12,822 nt of DNA from Candidatus Micrarchaeota archaeon CG08_land_8_20_14_0_20_59_11 (GTDB lineage: Archaea; Micrarchaeota; Micrarchaeia; Norongarragalinales; Norongarragalinaceae), in contig PEXZ01000048.1 in assembly GCA_002763345.1 (NCBI GenBank), positions 1-12,822 on the forward strand, in the 5' to 3' direction. The first letter of the stretch is position 1, and each line of letters begins with the position of its first letter. Shown one piece after another: positions 1 to 6,844 of this stretch. The translations under genes and the position numbers were made by a program. Under the pieces are notes generated by a model, which worked only from the letters and a program-made list of their open reading frames with translations, made no database searches and was not told the DNA's origin.

Positions 1-562
1 CCTTGCCCTCGAGCCGGTCTATCTCGGAACCGAACGCCTGCAGCTGGCGCATCACCAAATCTATCTCGTTTCTCACGAAATTCAGCTCGCTCGCGGAGAA
101 CGAATTCGTCTTCTCGATGTCCTGAAGCATCATCTCCGCCGCCTTGATGCGCCGCGTGATGTCCTTCTCGATGAATTCGAGCAGGCTCTCGGACGTCATC
201 ACCTCGTGCTCCATCGCGCGCGTCTCCTCGAAAATCTTGCTGGCGCGCTGCTTGACTCCCGCCATCTTCTCCTTCGCTTCCTTCTCGGTGACGAACGCCT
301 TCTCGACGAGTATGACGCCCGTGAGGTTGTAGCGCACCTCCATCAGGTTGCTCTCCTCGAGAAGAAGCGCGAGTTTCTCAACCTGCAGGGGATTCAACGC
401 GAGCGCCTTCGCCATCTCGTTGAGCCCGACGGAGCCCTTCGTGCGCACGTAATCGTAAAGCCTGTCGATGACGGTTTCAAGGTCCTCCTTCAAGCTTCCC
501 CGCACCCTCGCTTTCCGAACGCGCGCGTCGCTCGGACGCATGCGCCGCTCCAGCGCAACCAT
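1..562 (-). CDS. Winged-helix and coiled-coil protein, C-terminus cut by window edge
   Basis: An open frame starts at ATG 562 and runs off the left edge, so 187 codons are visible and the C-terminus is missing. Residues 1-23 are very basic. Residues about 24-88 look like a winged helix (a helix with LETVIDRLYDYV, a GSVGLNEMAKAL helix, a recognition-like helix LQVEKLALLLEE, then a short beta wing VRYNLTGVILVEK). From about residue 90 onward the sequence is charged and helical, probably coiled coil. There is no signal peptide or membrane segment, so it should be cytoplasmic. No ribosome binding site precedes ATG; an AT-rich box at 589-600 suggests a leaderless transcript. No in-frame ATG, GTG or TTG lies between the ATG and the upstream box. 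From memory, similar winged-helix proteins accompany pilus motor ATPase genes in some DPANN archaea. That link is inference; the exact function is unknown. Confidence 0.75.
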   Translation of the reverse strand, partial: MVALERRMRPSDARVRKARVRGSLKEDLETVIDRLYDYVRTKGSVGLNEMAKALALNPLQVEKLALLLEESNLMEVRYNLTGVILVEKAFVTEKEAKEKMAGVKQRASKIFEETRAMEHEVMTSESLLEFIEKDITRRIKAAEMMLQDIEKTNSFSASELNFVRNEIDLVMRQLQAFGSEIDRLEGK

Positions 563-588
563 TACTGCGCGCTCTTTAAAAACGTTGA

Positions 589-600
589 TTATTTTATTTA
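589..600 (-). promoter_or_regulatory. TATA-like box for the winged-helix gene
   Basis: On the minus strand the AT-only stretch TAAATAAAATAA lies 27-38 bases before the ATG at 562. This is the usual archaeal TATA distance for a transcript starting at or just before the start codon. A second AT stretch nearer the gene (574-581) is too close to serve as TATA for a leaderless transcript. Confidence 0.5.
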
Positions 601-615
601 TCGGAGAGCATGAAA

Positions 616-638
616 CCCGCAACCGCGGGCAAAAACAA
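616..638 (-). terminator. Possible terminator after the pilin-like operon
   Basis: About 50 bases beyond the stop of the 316 aa gene the minus strand reads GTTGTTTTT (a T-run at 630-638), then a perfect 5-bp stem CCCGC/GCGGG with a GGTT loop (616-629). T-runs are the main termination signal in archaea. The hairpin may help or may be incidental. Confidence 0.35.
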
Positions 639-686
639 CGGCAGGAAGTACTGGGGCGGCGAAACCGAGGTGGCGGGCTCCAGAAA

Positions 687-1637
687 TCAGGAAGCGAGCC
701 CGACACCGAATACTGACGCGCTCGCGTTGTCCAGAAGCAGCAGCGGATACGCCGAACCGTTTACTCCGTATCCCGCAGGCGTGGTCGTGTTGAAATAATA
801 ATAGTCGGCCACCGTCGAATTCTCCTTGATGATAATTCCCTGGCCGAGCAGCTGCGACAGGTCGACGAGCGATTCCAAGCCGGTTGCGCGCGACGAGGAA
901 TAGCGCGGCGAAAGCACGGCGCGCCCCTCCAGCCTGTCCATGAACGACGCGCCGTCGGCCGACGGCACGTAGCGCCTGTCCGCGAAGAACGAGTCCAGCG
1001 CCTCGACGCCGTATACTGCGGTGGTATTCGCGCGCAAGACGCGGCCGACGAGCCCGTTGGTGTTAAGCGGATAGAGCGGATCCTCGACGCCCTCGATGCT
1101 GACGAGCGCCTGCGCGTATAGCGAGCGCGTGAGGTTCAGCGAGTACGCTTCGGAACGCGCCTTCAGCGACATGTTCGCCGAGAAAAGGACGTGGAACGAA
1201 TCGTACGGCACGATGGAAACGTCCGTCACCACCGCGCTCACGTTCAAGCCGTACGCCAGCCCCTTCGTCTGCAGCCGTGCAGTCCAGTCGGAAATGGAAT
1301 TGTTCGACATCAGCACCGACGGCACGCCGTAATACGTCGCGTTCCACGCCAGCTCCCGCAAACGCAGCTGCGCATCGTCCATTGCCTCGCCCGAGGAAAC
1401 GACGTGGTTCACTCCCGCGGTAAGCGACGTTTTTCCGGCTATCGAAAGCGCGCGCGGGAAATCCAGTTCGACCGATTCCGCGAAATTAGACGTCTCGCGG
1501 CCGACCACGGTCGTAACTACGGCGGCGCCCCCGCCCTGCGCGTGGATTGCGGAATACAGCGCGAACGCGGCGATGGGCGCGAGGAGCGCGAGCGCCATGA
1601 GGGAGTAGAAAATCGCACGCCGTTTTCCTACGTCCAT
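687..1637 (-). CDS. Membrane-anchored glycoprotein, minor pilin-like (316 aa)
   Basis: I place the start at ATG 1637, overlapping the end of the VWA gene by 10 bases, because a GGAGG lies 7 bases before it and the N-terminus then reads as a signal. Residues 5-7 are KRR and residues 9-30 form a single hydrophobic helix (LMALALLAPIAAF). The other 285 residues are beta-rich and would face outside. They contain about ten N-X-S/T sequons (for example N99, N132, N168, N204, N283, N293, N304). A segment near 182-200 (GVEDPLYPLNTNGLVGR) resembles a motif I associate with archaeal pilus-linked proteins, from memory only. The frame stays open upstream to 2045, but that extension is an Arg-rich shadow of the VWA gene. 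It is the last gene of the operon, probably translationally coupled. Minor pilin or pilus accessory protein is inference. Confidence 0.8.
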   Translation of the reverse strand: MDVGKRRAIFYSLMALALLAPIAAFALYSAIHAQGGGAAVVTTVVGRETSNFAESVELDFPRALSIAGKTSLTAGVNHVVSSGEAMDDAQLRLRELAWNATYYGVPSVLMSNNSISDWTARLQTKGLAYGLNVSAVVTDVSIVPYDSFHVLFSANMSLKARSEAYSLNLTRSLYAQALVSIEGVEDPLYPLNTNGLVGRVLRANTTAVYGVEALDSFFADRRYVPSADGASFMDRLEGRAVLSPRYSSSRATGLESLVDLSQLLGQGIIIKENSTVADYYYFNTTTPAGYGVNGSAYPLLLLDNASASVFGVGLAS

Positions 1638-4600
1638 ACGAGAACCTCCACTTCGCTCGGACCCCAGAGAAAGGGTATGCCCTGCCCCGTAACCGCGCTG
1701 GAGCCCACCTCGGAATCGAGCTGCACGTCTATCGGGTTCGTCATCGAGCCTGCCGGACCGCTGTCGCCGATTTCCGCGTACATGTTCAGTTGGTTCAGGA
1801 GCCGCTGGAGCGCGTCGTCGACGGCGTTGCCGTAGACGTCCAGCTGGTCCACGGCGACGTATTCCTCGCCTGCGGAAGGCAAATCCGTGCCTATGGTCAG
1901 GTTCACGTATCCGTCGGGCGCGCTGTCGTAATCCAAATCGTAATACACCGTGGCGTTGCGCGCCCTGCATTGCAGGAACACGCCCGAATAGTTCACCGCC
2001 GCCTTGATTCTGCCCTCGTAGATGGCGCGGTTCTTTTGCGAACACGAGGGACTCTGGTTGCCCGGCGCGCTCTGCGTGCGCACGTCCACGTAATTGTATT
2101 CGCCGCTGCGCAGGAGCGAAGCGTTCAGCGCGACGAAGAAGGGATCGCCCGTGTCCCCGTAGGACGAACCGTTGTAAACGGAGAGGTCGAAGACGTTCAG
2201 CCAGTCCTGCGCCGAATTCTTCAGCGTCACGTTGGCGGTCCAGTCCGCCGAGGAGAAGGACGTCATCCTGAAGGAATCAACCGACATCTGCGACGGGAAG
2301 TAAACGGACCCCTGGCACGACGCGAAATAGGGCGTCTCCCTCTGAATCAGCAGCTCCTGGTAGCCGTAATCGGGAGTCGCGGGCGTGTAATGGAACTCGA
2401 AATAAGAGTCGGAAAACAGCGTGCTGTTTATCGCGCCGCTCAGCGTCATTATCTGCGACGTGTTGCTCGCCTGCACTATGGTCCTCGCGAGGGAGCGGTA
2501 AAAGTCCGCGAGCTCGCTCGCGTTCGTCGACGCGAAGTACGAGCCGTTGCCGCACTGCGCAACTGCGTAGAGCGTGTTGTTGGCGAAAGTGCACGAAGCG
2601 ACGGGCCCGAACCCTACAGCATGCGCCGTTGCATTCAACTCGTTATGCGCCCTGCATGATGAATAATTGGCGTTGCGCGACGGGCAGGAAGATGTGAGGG
2701 AGCAGTCGTCGTTGTCGCTGCAGTACTTTCCCGTCGAGGAATTGCCGTTGTCGCACTGGTAATGCCATTCAGTGGCCCACGAGGTGCCGTCCCACGACAG
2801 TATCTCGCCGCCGGCAGTCACCGCCTTCGCGTAGGTGCCGTTCACGAAGGACAAGCCGCGTATCGCGTTTGACGTCGGGCTCGCCTGCGCCACCCACGAC
2901 GTGCCCGTCCACCTGTAAATCAAGCCGGAAGAACCCGCGGCGAATGCAAGCGAGCCGTTCCAAATGTCGACGGCGTAGAAGGTGTTGCCGCCGGTGTCGG
3001 TATTCTGCGACCACGAGGAGCCGAGCCACCTGTAAATCTTCCCCGAATCGCCGACTGCGAACGCGAGCGAACCGTTGTACGCCTTCACCGCGTAGAACGT
3101 GTTGCCGCCGGTGTCGGCCTGCTCCAGCCACGAGGAACCGAGCCAGCGGTAGATTTTTCCCGAATTGCCGACCGCGAATGCGAGAGTCGTGTTGTAGATG
3201 CTGACGCCGCGGAACGTGTTGCTGCCTGTGCCCGACTGGAGCGACCAAGAAGCGCCGTTCCACCCATATATCCTCCCGCTCTCGCCTACTGAAAAGGCGA
3301 GCGAGTTGCTGTAAAGGCTCACTGCGTAGTGGTCGTAGTAGCCCGTGTCCGTGTCCTGCACCCACGACGCGCCGTTCCACTTGTAGATTTTGCCGCTTTC
3401 GCCTACTGCGAAGGCAGGTGACGCAAGCGTGTTTGAAACGCCGTACAAGTCGTAGGACGTGGAAGGGGGCGTTTGGGAAGCCCACGCCGTCCCGTCCCAT
3501 TTCATTATCAGTCCGTTCGTGCCCGCGGCGAAGCCCTGCGTCGAATTGTACATCGAGACTGCGCGGAGGTCGGCGCTGCAGGTGGGCACGCAGCGCACGT
3601 TCGGCACGCCGTCGCTCATCACGATTACGAAGCGCGTCCTGTTCTCCCCGCTCTGCGCGGCGAGGATGTCGTACGCCTTGTTTATGGCGCAGCAGAGGCA
3701 CGTGGCGCCCGACGGCTGGTAGGCGCCAATGACGGATTTCAGGTACGCGGAGTTGTTCGTGAGTTCCGTGTAGTTGACGATGCTGCTGGAAAACGAAACC
3801 AGCGCGATTCTGTTGCCGACGCCCTCCATCACCGCGTCCACGAACTGCGCGTCGACGCACCGCGCCACGCTCATGCGCTGGCTGTTGCCCTGCGTGAGCA
3901 GGAGCGTGTCGTTGCAGGTGCGCGTGCGATTGACGCCGTAAGTGGAATCGGAGTCCATGCGCCAGTCCATGCTGCCAGACACGTCCGTGATGAGTACGAC
4001 GTCCGCGTTCCCGTATCCCCCGGTCATGTTCGCAACCACCTTGAGGCGTATCGGGACGGTGCGCATGCTTATCGCGGAATAGTCGGGGAACGCGGCGGAG
4101 AAGTTCGCGTTCGGGATGTCCACGGTTTGCGTTTCGTTCGTGCCGTTCCACGTCATCAGCGTCTTGTTTCCCACGAACAGCATCGTCGTGTAGTTGTTGA
4201 GGAAGCGCAGATGCGCGGACACGAGGTTCAACGTGCCGGGGACGTAGAACGAAGAGTACAGGTTGAACAGCCCGTCCACGCCGGGCAGGTATTCCGTAAG
4301 CGAGTACTGCGGAGGCGGAGACATCGTGCCCGTGTTGTACGTAACGGCGACGAACCCCCCGCCGAGGTACTTGTCCTGCAGCAGGCTTCCGGTGAAGTTT
4401 ATCGAGAAATTGTTGTCCCCTGCCTTGACGAGCGCGTCCAGGCATGCCGGCGCGGTAACGGTCCACGAATCAACGGAGTAGCTGCCTGCCGTCTTCGCGA
4501 AGGAGCCGCACGAAACCCCGTTGGCATAGAACGAAAGGTTGTCCCCGGCGTTCACCTCGAGCACGACGTTTTCAATCTGCGCGTCCGCAGGAACCCCGCG

Positions 4601-5185
4601 CACAACTGCGGTGACGTTGCCCTCGCCGACGAACCCCCCGAAGAACGCGTACGCCTTTTCGTGCTTCCCGCGTATGCGCTCCACGAACGCGCGCGCGACG
4701 CAGCCCGTGCTCGGCAGTTCCGCCGCGACGCCCGACACGAGCCGCCTGCTCACCGCCAGGGAATGGCGCACGTCGGGCGCGGACGTGTTGTATATCATGT
4801 CGTCCTCGATGCGCACCGCCCATTGCGCGTCGGGGGGCATCGCTGGGGAAAGAACCGCGCGCGAAAGATTCGACGCAGCCGAGAAGTTTCCGGAATCGTT
4901 GGCGGCCCAGAATCCTCCGAGCACCTCGAGCACGCTCTTGTTCAAATCCGACGCGCCGAGCGCGCCGCTTTCGAACAGCGCGTCCACCTCGGGCAGCCGC
5001 CTCACGTCGTAAATCCTCGCCTTCGCAAGCACGCTCACCGCGTTCTGCGCAACCGCGTGCACGCCCTCGTTCTCCACCATCGGCGACACGAACGAGCCGC
5101 GCATGAGCGCGAACGCGCCGAGTGCGGTTGTGAGCAGCAGGAACGCCACGAGCGCGTCAATGCTGAATACTAATGCTCTTTTCAT
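1628..5185 (-). CDS. Large VWA surface protein with a seven-repeat beta-propeller inserted in the VWA fold (1185 aa)
   Basis: The N-terminus is a short basic start (KR) and one membrane helix, residues 5-28 (VFSIDALVAFLLLTT), resembling a prepilin signal; the rest would be outside the cell. Residues 30-160 look helical, and 185-390 are beta-rich. A von Willebrand A domain begins about 395: MIDAS DxSxS is D401/S403/S405 (DVSGSM), the third MIDAS residue is T495 in GATCLCC, and the acidic loop is D525 in MSDGVPN. After L540 come seven repeats of 39-40 residues (541 to about 810), then a Cys-rich loop (C811, C822, C828, C834, C844). The VWA fold resumes at HAVGFG (855-860) and ends near 905. The C-terminal 280 residues are beta-rich. 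There are about 40 N-glycosylation sequons. ATG 5185 lies 3 bases after the upstream gene. In bacterial Tad pili, TadG-like pseudopilins also join a pilin-like anchor to VWA. A tip adhesin role is inference. Confidence 0.9.
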   Translation of the reverse strand: MKRALVFSIDALVAFLLLTTALGAFALMRGSFVSPMVENEGVHAVAQNAVSVLAKARIYDVRRLPEVDALFESGALGASDLNKSVLEVLGGFWAANDSGNFSAASNLSRAVLSPAMPPDAQWAVRIEDDMIYNTSAPDVRHSLAVSRRLVSGVAAELPSTGCVARAFVERIRGKHEKAYAFFGGFVGEGNVTAVVRGVPADAQIENVVLEVNAGDNLSFYANGVSCGSFAKTAGSYSVDSWTVTAPACLDALVKAGDNNFSINFTGSLLQDKYLGGGFVAVTYNTGTMSPPPQYSLTEYLPGVDGLFNLYSSFYVPGTLNLVSAHLRFLNNYTTMLFVGNKTLMTWNGTNETQTVDIPNANFSAAFPDYSAISMRTVPIRLKVVANMTGGYGNADVVLITDVSGSMDWRMDSDSTYGVNRTRTCNDTLLLTQGNSQRMSVARCVDAQFVDAVMEGVGNRIALVSFSSSIVNYTELTNNSAYLKSVIGAYQPSGATCLCCAINKAYDILAAQSGENRTRFVIVMSDGVPNVRCVPTCSADLRAVSMYNSTQGFAAGTNGLIMKWDGTAWASQTPPSTSYDLYGVSNTLASPAFAVGESGKIYKWNGASWVQDTDTGYYDHYAVSLYSNSLAFSVGESGRIYGWNGASWSLQSGTGSNTFRGVSIYNTTLAFAVGNSGKIYRWLGSSWLEQADTGGNTFYAVKAYNGSLAFAVGDSGKIYRWLGSSWSQNTDTGGNTFYAVDIWNGSLAFAAGSSGLIYRWTGTSWVAQASPTSNAIRGLSFVNGTYAKAVTAGGEILSWDGTSWATEWHYQCDNGNSSTGKYCSDNDDCSLTSSCPSRNANYSSCRAHNELNATAHAVGFGPVASCTFANNTLYAVAQCGNGSYFASTNASELADFYRSLARTIVQASNTSQIMTLSGAINSTLFSDSYFEFHYTPATPDYGYQELLIQRETPYFASCQGSVYFPSQMSVDSFRMTSFSSADWTANVTLKNSAQDWLNVFDLSVYNGSSYGDTGDPFFVALNASLLRSGEYNYVDVRTQSAPGNQSPSCSQKNRAIYEGRIKAAVNYSGVFLQCRARNATVYYDLDYDSAPDGYVNLTIGTDLPSAGEEYVAVDQLDVYGNAVDDALQRLLNQLNMYAEIGDSGPAGSMTNPIDVQLDSEVGSSAVTGQGIPFLWGPSEVEVLVWT
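1645..1649 (-). promoter_or_regulatory. Ribosome binding site fixing the start of the 316 aa gene
   Basis: GGAGG on the minus strand, 7 bases before ATG 1637 and inside the last codons of the VWA gene. It supports the short start over the 2045 alternative and suggests translational coupling. Confidence 0.65.
2756..3565 (-). repeat. Seven tandem repeats (about 117 bp each) encoding a beta-propeller
   Basis: Protein repeats begin at residues 541, 581, 620, 659, 698, 737 and 776, so the period is 39 residues (40 for the first). The shared core is AFAVGxSGKIYRWxGxSW, with YAV or RGV opening each unit and DTGGNTF-like linkers closing the middle ones. Each unit can form four short strands, as in the bacterial 'DVWAVGDGG-IL-WDG-W' class of propeller blades. 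Units four and five (2978-3211) are also clearly alike in DNA, which implies fairly recent duplication. The seventh unit is the most divergent and leads into a Cys-rich segment. Seven units fit one closed seven-bladed propeller. Confidence 0.8.
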
Positions 5186-5188
5186 CGC

Positions 5189-6310
5189 CTATCCATTCTC
5201 CCACACGAACAGTTCGAAAAGCGCGGGCTGCCTGAAATCTCCCTCAACAAGGCAGGGCCGGCGCACCACGAAAACGTTGATCTGGTCGTTCGGCGGATTG
5301 CCGAACGCGAGCGGGAAACCCGCGAGGTTGAGCGCCTGCGATGCGGGAACGGAACCGAAAGCCGCGTCCGCGTCCGCCACGTAGTAAATCACGCCGTTGC
5401 CGTAGCGCCAGGAACCCACGAGCGCGCTCGACGAATTCACCGAATCGCGCACGACGATGCGCAGGGCGGCATCGCCCTCGCTTTCGTTTGAATAGAACGC
5501 CTCCGTTGCCGAGGAGAACGCGACGGGCGCGCCGGAAGAGACGCCGTAAAGCAGGAATCCCGCGTCCGCTACGACGCCCTCCCTTCCGGCCGGATACGTT
5601 TCCGAACTGATTGAAAAGTTCGAGCCGAGAAGCCCGGCGCAGCGGCCTTCGCACAGCAGCAAGCCGCCCTGCCCGAGGAAGTCCTGCAGCGCGGTCACGT
5701 TCACGCCCGCGTAGGAAAGCGCGGCGTCCTCCACGATTATCGAATTGTAGGCGCTCCTGTTTTCGAGTATTTCGTCGAGCGACGCGCCCTCGTGCTGCGA
5801 GAGCGAGTCCCGCCAATCAGGAGAACCGACGCCCGCCCAGTAATAATCCCACGCCATGCCCTGCAGGTACGGCGGCAAATCCGCGCCGCCGTCCGAGAAA
5901 TAGGCGACGCGCTCGCGCAGGACTCCCGAACGCAGCGTCGCGCCGTTTTTCGTGATGTTTATCGAAGCGTTGAGGCGCCCGACGCCGACGAGCCAGCTCA
6001 AATCATCGGCACGCACGTCCCTGAGCCGCAGAAGCTTCGTGAGATTGAGGACGAAAGGCTCATCGGCCAAGCCGAGGGAGGCGACCGTGGCGTTGTTCCA
6101 GTCCGCGGGCGCGCCCCCCGAAAGGAGGAGCGCGTCGGCGGCTGCCGAGGATGAATCCGCAAGCGCCGCGCGGTCGGACGAACCCCGCGCGTCGCGCTGC
6201 AAGTCCGAGAGCATCGACGATGCGAGCACGAACAGGGAGAAGAAAACGGCCGCGCTGACTATCAGGTCGACTGCGAAAACCTGCGCGCGGAAATTACGTT
6301 TCAAACGCAA
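5189..6310 (-). CDS. Pilin-like membrane-anchored protein with a possible GATase-like exterior domain (373 aa)
   Basis: The start is TTG at 6310: a GGAGG sits 5 bases before it, and no ATG occurs until after the membrane helix. It overlaps the preceding gene by 17 bases. Residues 1-9 are basic (RLKRNFRA), then QVFAVDLIVSA leads into a hydrophobic helix (about 16-34) with an early acidic residue (D15), as in prepilin-type signals. Residues 36-65 are helical. Residues 165-330 contain SIIVED, LQDFLGQGGLLLCEG and YGNGVIYYVADADA, a strand/helix/Gly-Gly pattern like the class I glutamine-amidotransferase fold without an obvious catalytic triad. This similarity is my judgement, not a search. Sequons include N73, N89, N114, N204, N231, N275 and N292. 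The C-terminus is beta-rich and ends in FVWENG, 3 bases before the VWA gene. Probable minor pilin or assembly partner of the VWA protein. Confidence 0.8.
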   Translation of the reverse strand: MRLKRNFRAQVFAVDLIVSAAVFFSLFVLASSMLSDLQRDARGSSDRAALADSSSAAADALLLSGGAPADWNNATVASLGLADEPFVLNLTKLLRLRDVRADDLSWLVGVGRLNASINITKNGATLRSGVLRERVAYFSDGGADLPPYLQGMAWDYYWAGVGSPDWRDSLSQHEGASLDEILENRSAYNSIIVEDAALSYAGVNVTALQDFLGQGGLLLCEGRCAGLLGSNFSISSETYPAGREGVVADAGFLLYGVSSGAPVAFSSATEAFYSNESEGDAALRIVVRDSVNSSSALVGSWRYGNGVIYYVADADAAFGSVPASQALNLAGFPLAFGNPPNDQINVFVVRRPCLVEGDFRQPALFELFVWENG

Positions 6311-6722
6311 TCACGCCTCCGACGTTTTTCACCGTAACCGTCGCGCCCGGAACGAGCGCGGCGGTGCCCGAGAACGACGATGCCAGCACGTTCGCGCCGC
6401 ACGAACCGCCCTGCCAGCGGACGAAAATCCTGCGCTCCTGGCCGAGGTAGGACGCATCGACTTCGTACGCGAATGAACCGAGAAGCATCGGAGGAAGGTT
6501 GAAGTTCCGCGAATACCCGCCGCCGATGGAATGCGCCGCGTTGATTTCGCTGCGCAACTGCGAGCACACCGCCTCAGCCGCGTACGCCACCTGCTCCCGC
6601 TCGATTTCGCCGCGGCGCTGCCACGAAGCCGCCGTAACCAGCAGCAGGAAAACCGCGAGCAGCCCCGCGAGGGCGAAGAACTCCAGCGCCACCTGTCCTT
6701 TGCATGACGCATGCCGCTGCAT
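6294..6722 (-). CDS. Pilin-like protein with class III signal peptide (142 aa)
   Basis: From ATG 6722 the N-terminus is short and polar with KG before QVALEFFALAGLLAVFLLL. This matches the archaeal class III prepilin signal: processing after G9, Q at +1, E14 at +5, then a hydrophobic helix that packs in the filament core. The enzyme would be an EppA-type prepilin peptidase, not seen here. The rest has a helical stretch (about 35-60), then beta strands ending in VPGATVTVKNVGGVIAF, a pattern common in archaeal pilin-like proteins. An earlier in-frame ATG at 6776 adds 18 residues (MLVWQFGWARL...) and would put an odd segment before the signal, so I prefer 6722. No convincing ribosome binding site precedes either start. 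It follows the first pilin gene after 122 bases and overlaps the next gene by 17. Probably a second pilin or minor pilin. Confidence 0.82.
   Translation of the reverse strand: MQRHASCKGQVALEFFALAGLLAVFLLLVTAASWQRRGEIEREQVAYAAEAVCSQLRSEINAAHSIGGGYSRNFNLPPMLLGSFAYEVDASYLGQERRIFVRWQGGSCGANVLASSFSGTAALVPGATVTVKNVGGVIAFET
6316..6320 (-). promoter_or_regulatory. Ribosome binding site supporting a TTG start
   Basis: GGAGG followed by five bases (CGTGA) and TTG 6310 on the minus strand. It lies inside the last codons of the 142 aa pilin-like gene, decides the rare TTG start, and suggests translational coupling. Confidence 0.65.
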
Positions 6723-6727
6723 GCGTC
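6706..6727. repeat. Inverted repeat over the start of the 142 aa pilin-like gene
   Basis: GACGCAT (6706-6712) and ATGCGTC (6721-6727) form a perfect 7-bp stem around an 8-base loop. It covers the ATG at 6722-6720. It may hide the start codon in RNA or be a protein-binding dyad. The same half-site occurs at 6815-6831. Confidence 0.45.
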
Positions 6728-6814
6728 GTCCAAGACGCGTTTTCAAACGAGCCCACCCGAACTGCCAGACCAACAAACGCCACTGTCTGCCGACGCACCA
6801 TCACTCCCGACACA

Positions 6815-6831
6815 ACGCATCCGCAATGCGT
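6815..6831. repeat. Inverted repeat downstream of the first pilin gene
   Basis: ACGCAT (6815-6820), a 5-base loop, then ATGCGT (6826-6831), a perfect 6-bp stem about 14 bases after the stop of the 141 aa pilin gene. It lies in the only sizeable gap (122 bases) of the operon. It could stabilise or end part of the transcript so that the first pilin is made in excess over the downstream genes. There is no T-run beside it. Confidence 0.45.
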
Positions 6832-6844
6832 CCCGCCCCCCCGC

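Noticed and set aside
610..798. Small plus-strand frame (62 codons) with a GGAGAG before its ATG
   Set aside because: It overlaps the C-terminus of the well-supported 316 aa gene on the other strand, has low-complexity content and no recognisable signal or domain.
1638..2045. N-terminal extension of the 316 aa protein to an upstream start
   Set aside because: The extension is an Arg/Gly-rich shadow of the VWA C-terminus. The GGAGG at 1645-1649 and the membrane helix support ATG 1637.
2756..3565. Possible CRISPR array, because of regular repeats
   Set aside because: The units are 117 bp, in frame, imperfect and coding, with no unique spacers.
2769..4466. Minus-strand frame of 565 codons inside the VWA gene
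   Set aside because: Arg-rich out-of-frame reading of the same strand; the VWA frame has domains, sequons and a signal.
3473..5173. Plus-strand open frame of 566 codons opposite the VWA gene
   Set aside because: Its product is Arg/His/Val-rich with no domain. It is a mirror effect of GC-rich codon bias in the real minus-strand gene.
6723..6776. Longer start for the 142 aa pilin-like protein
   Set aside because: It would place 18 extra residues before a signal that is already complete from 6722. Not fully excluded, since no ribosome binding site decides.
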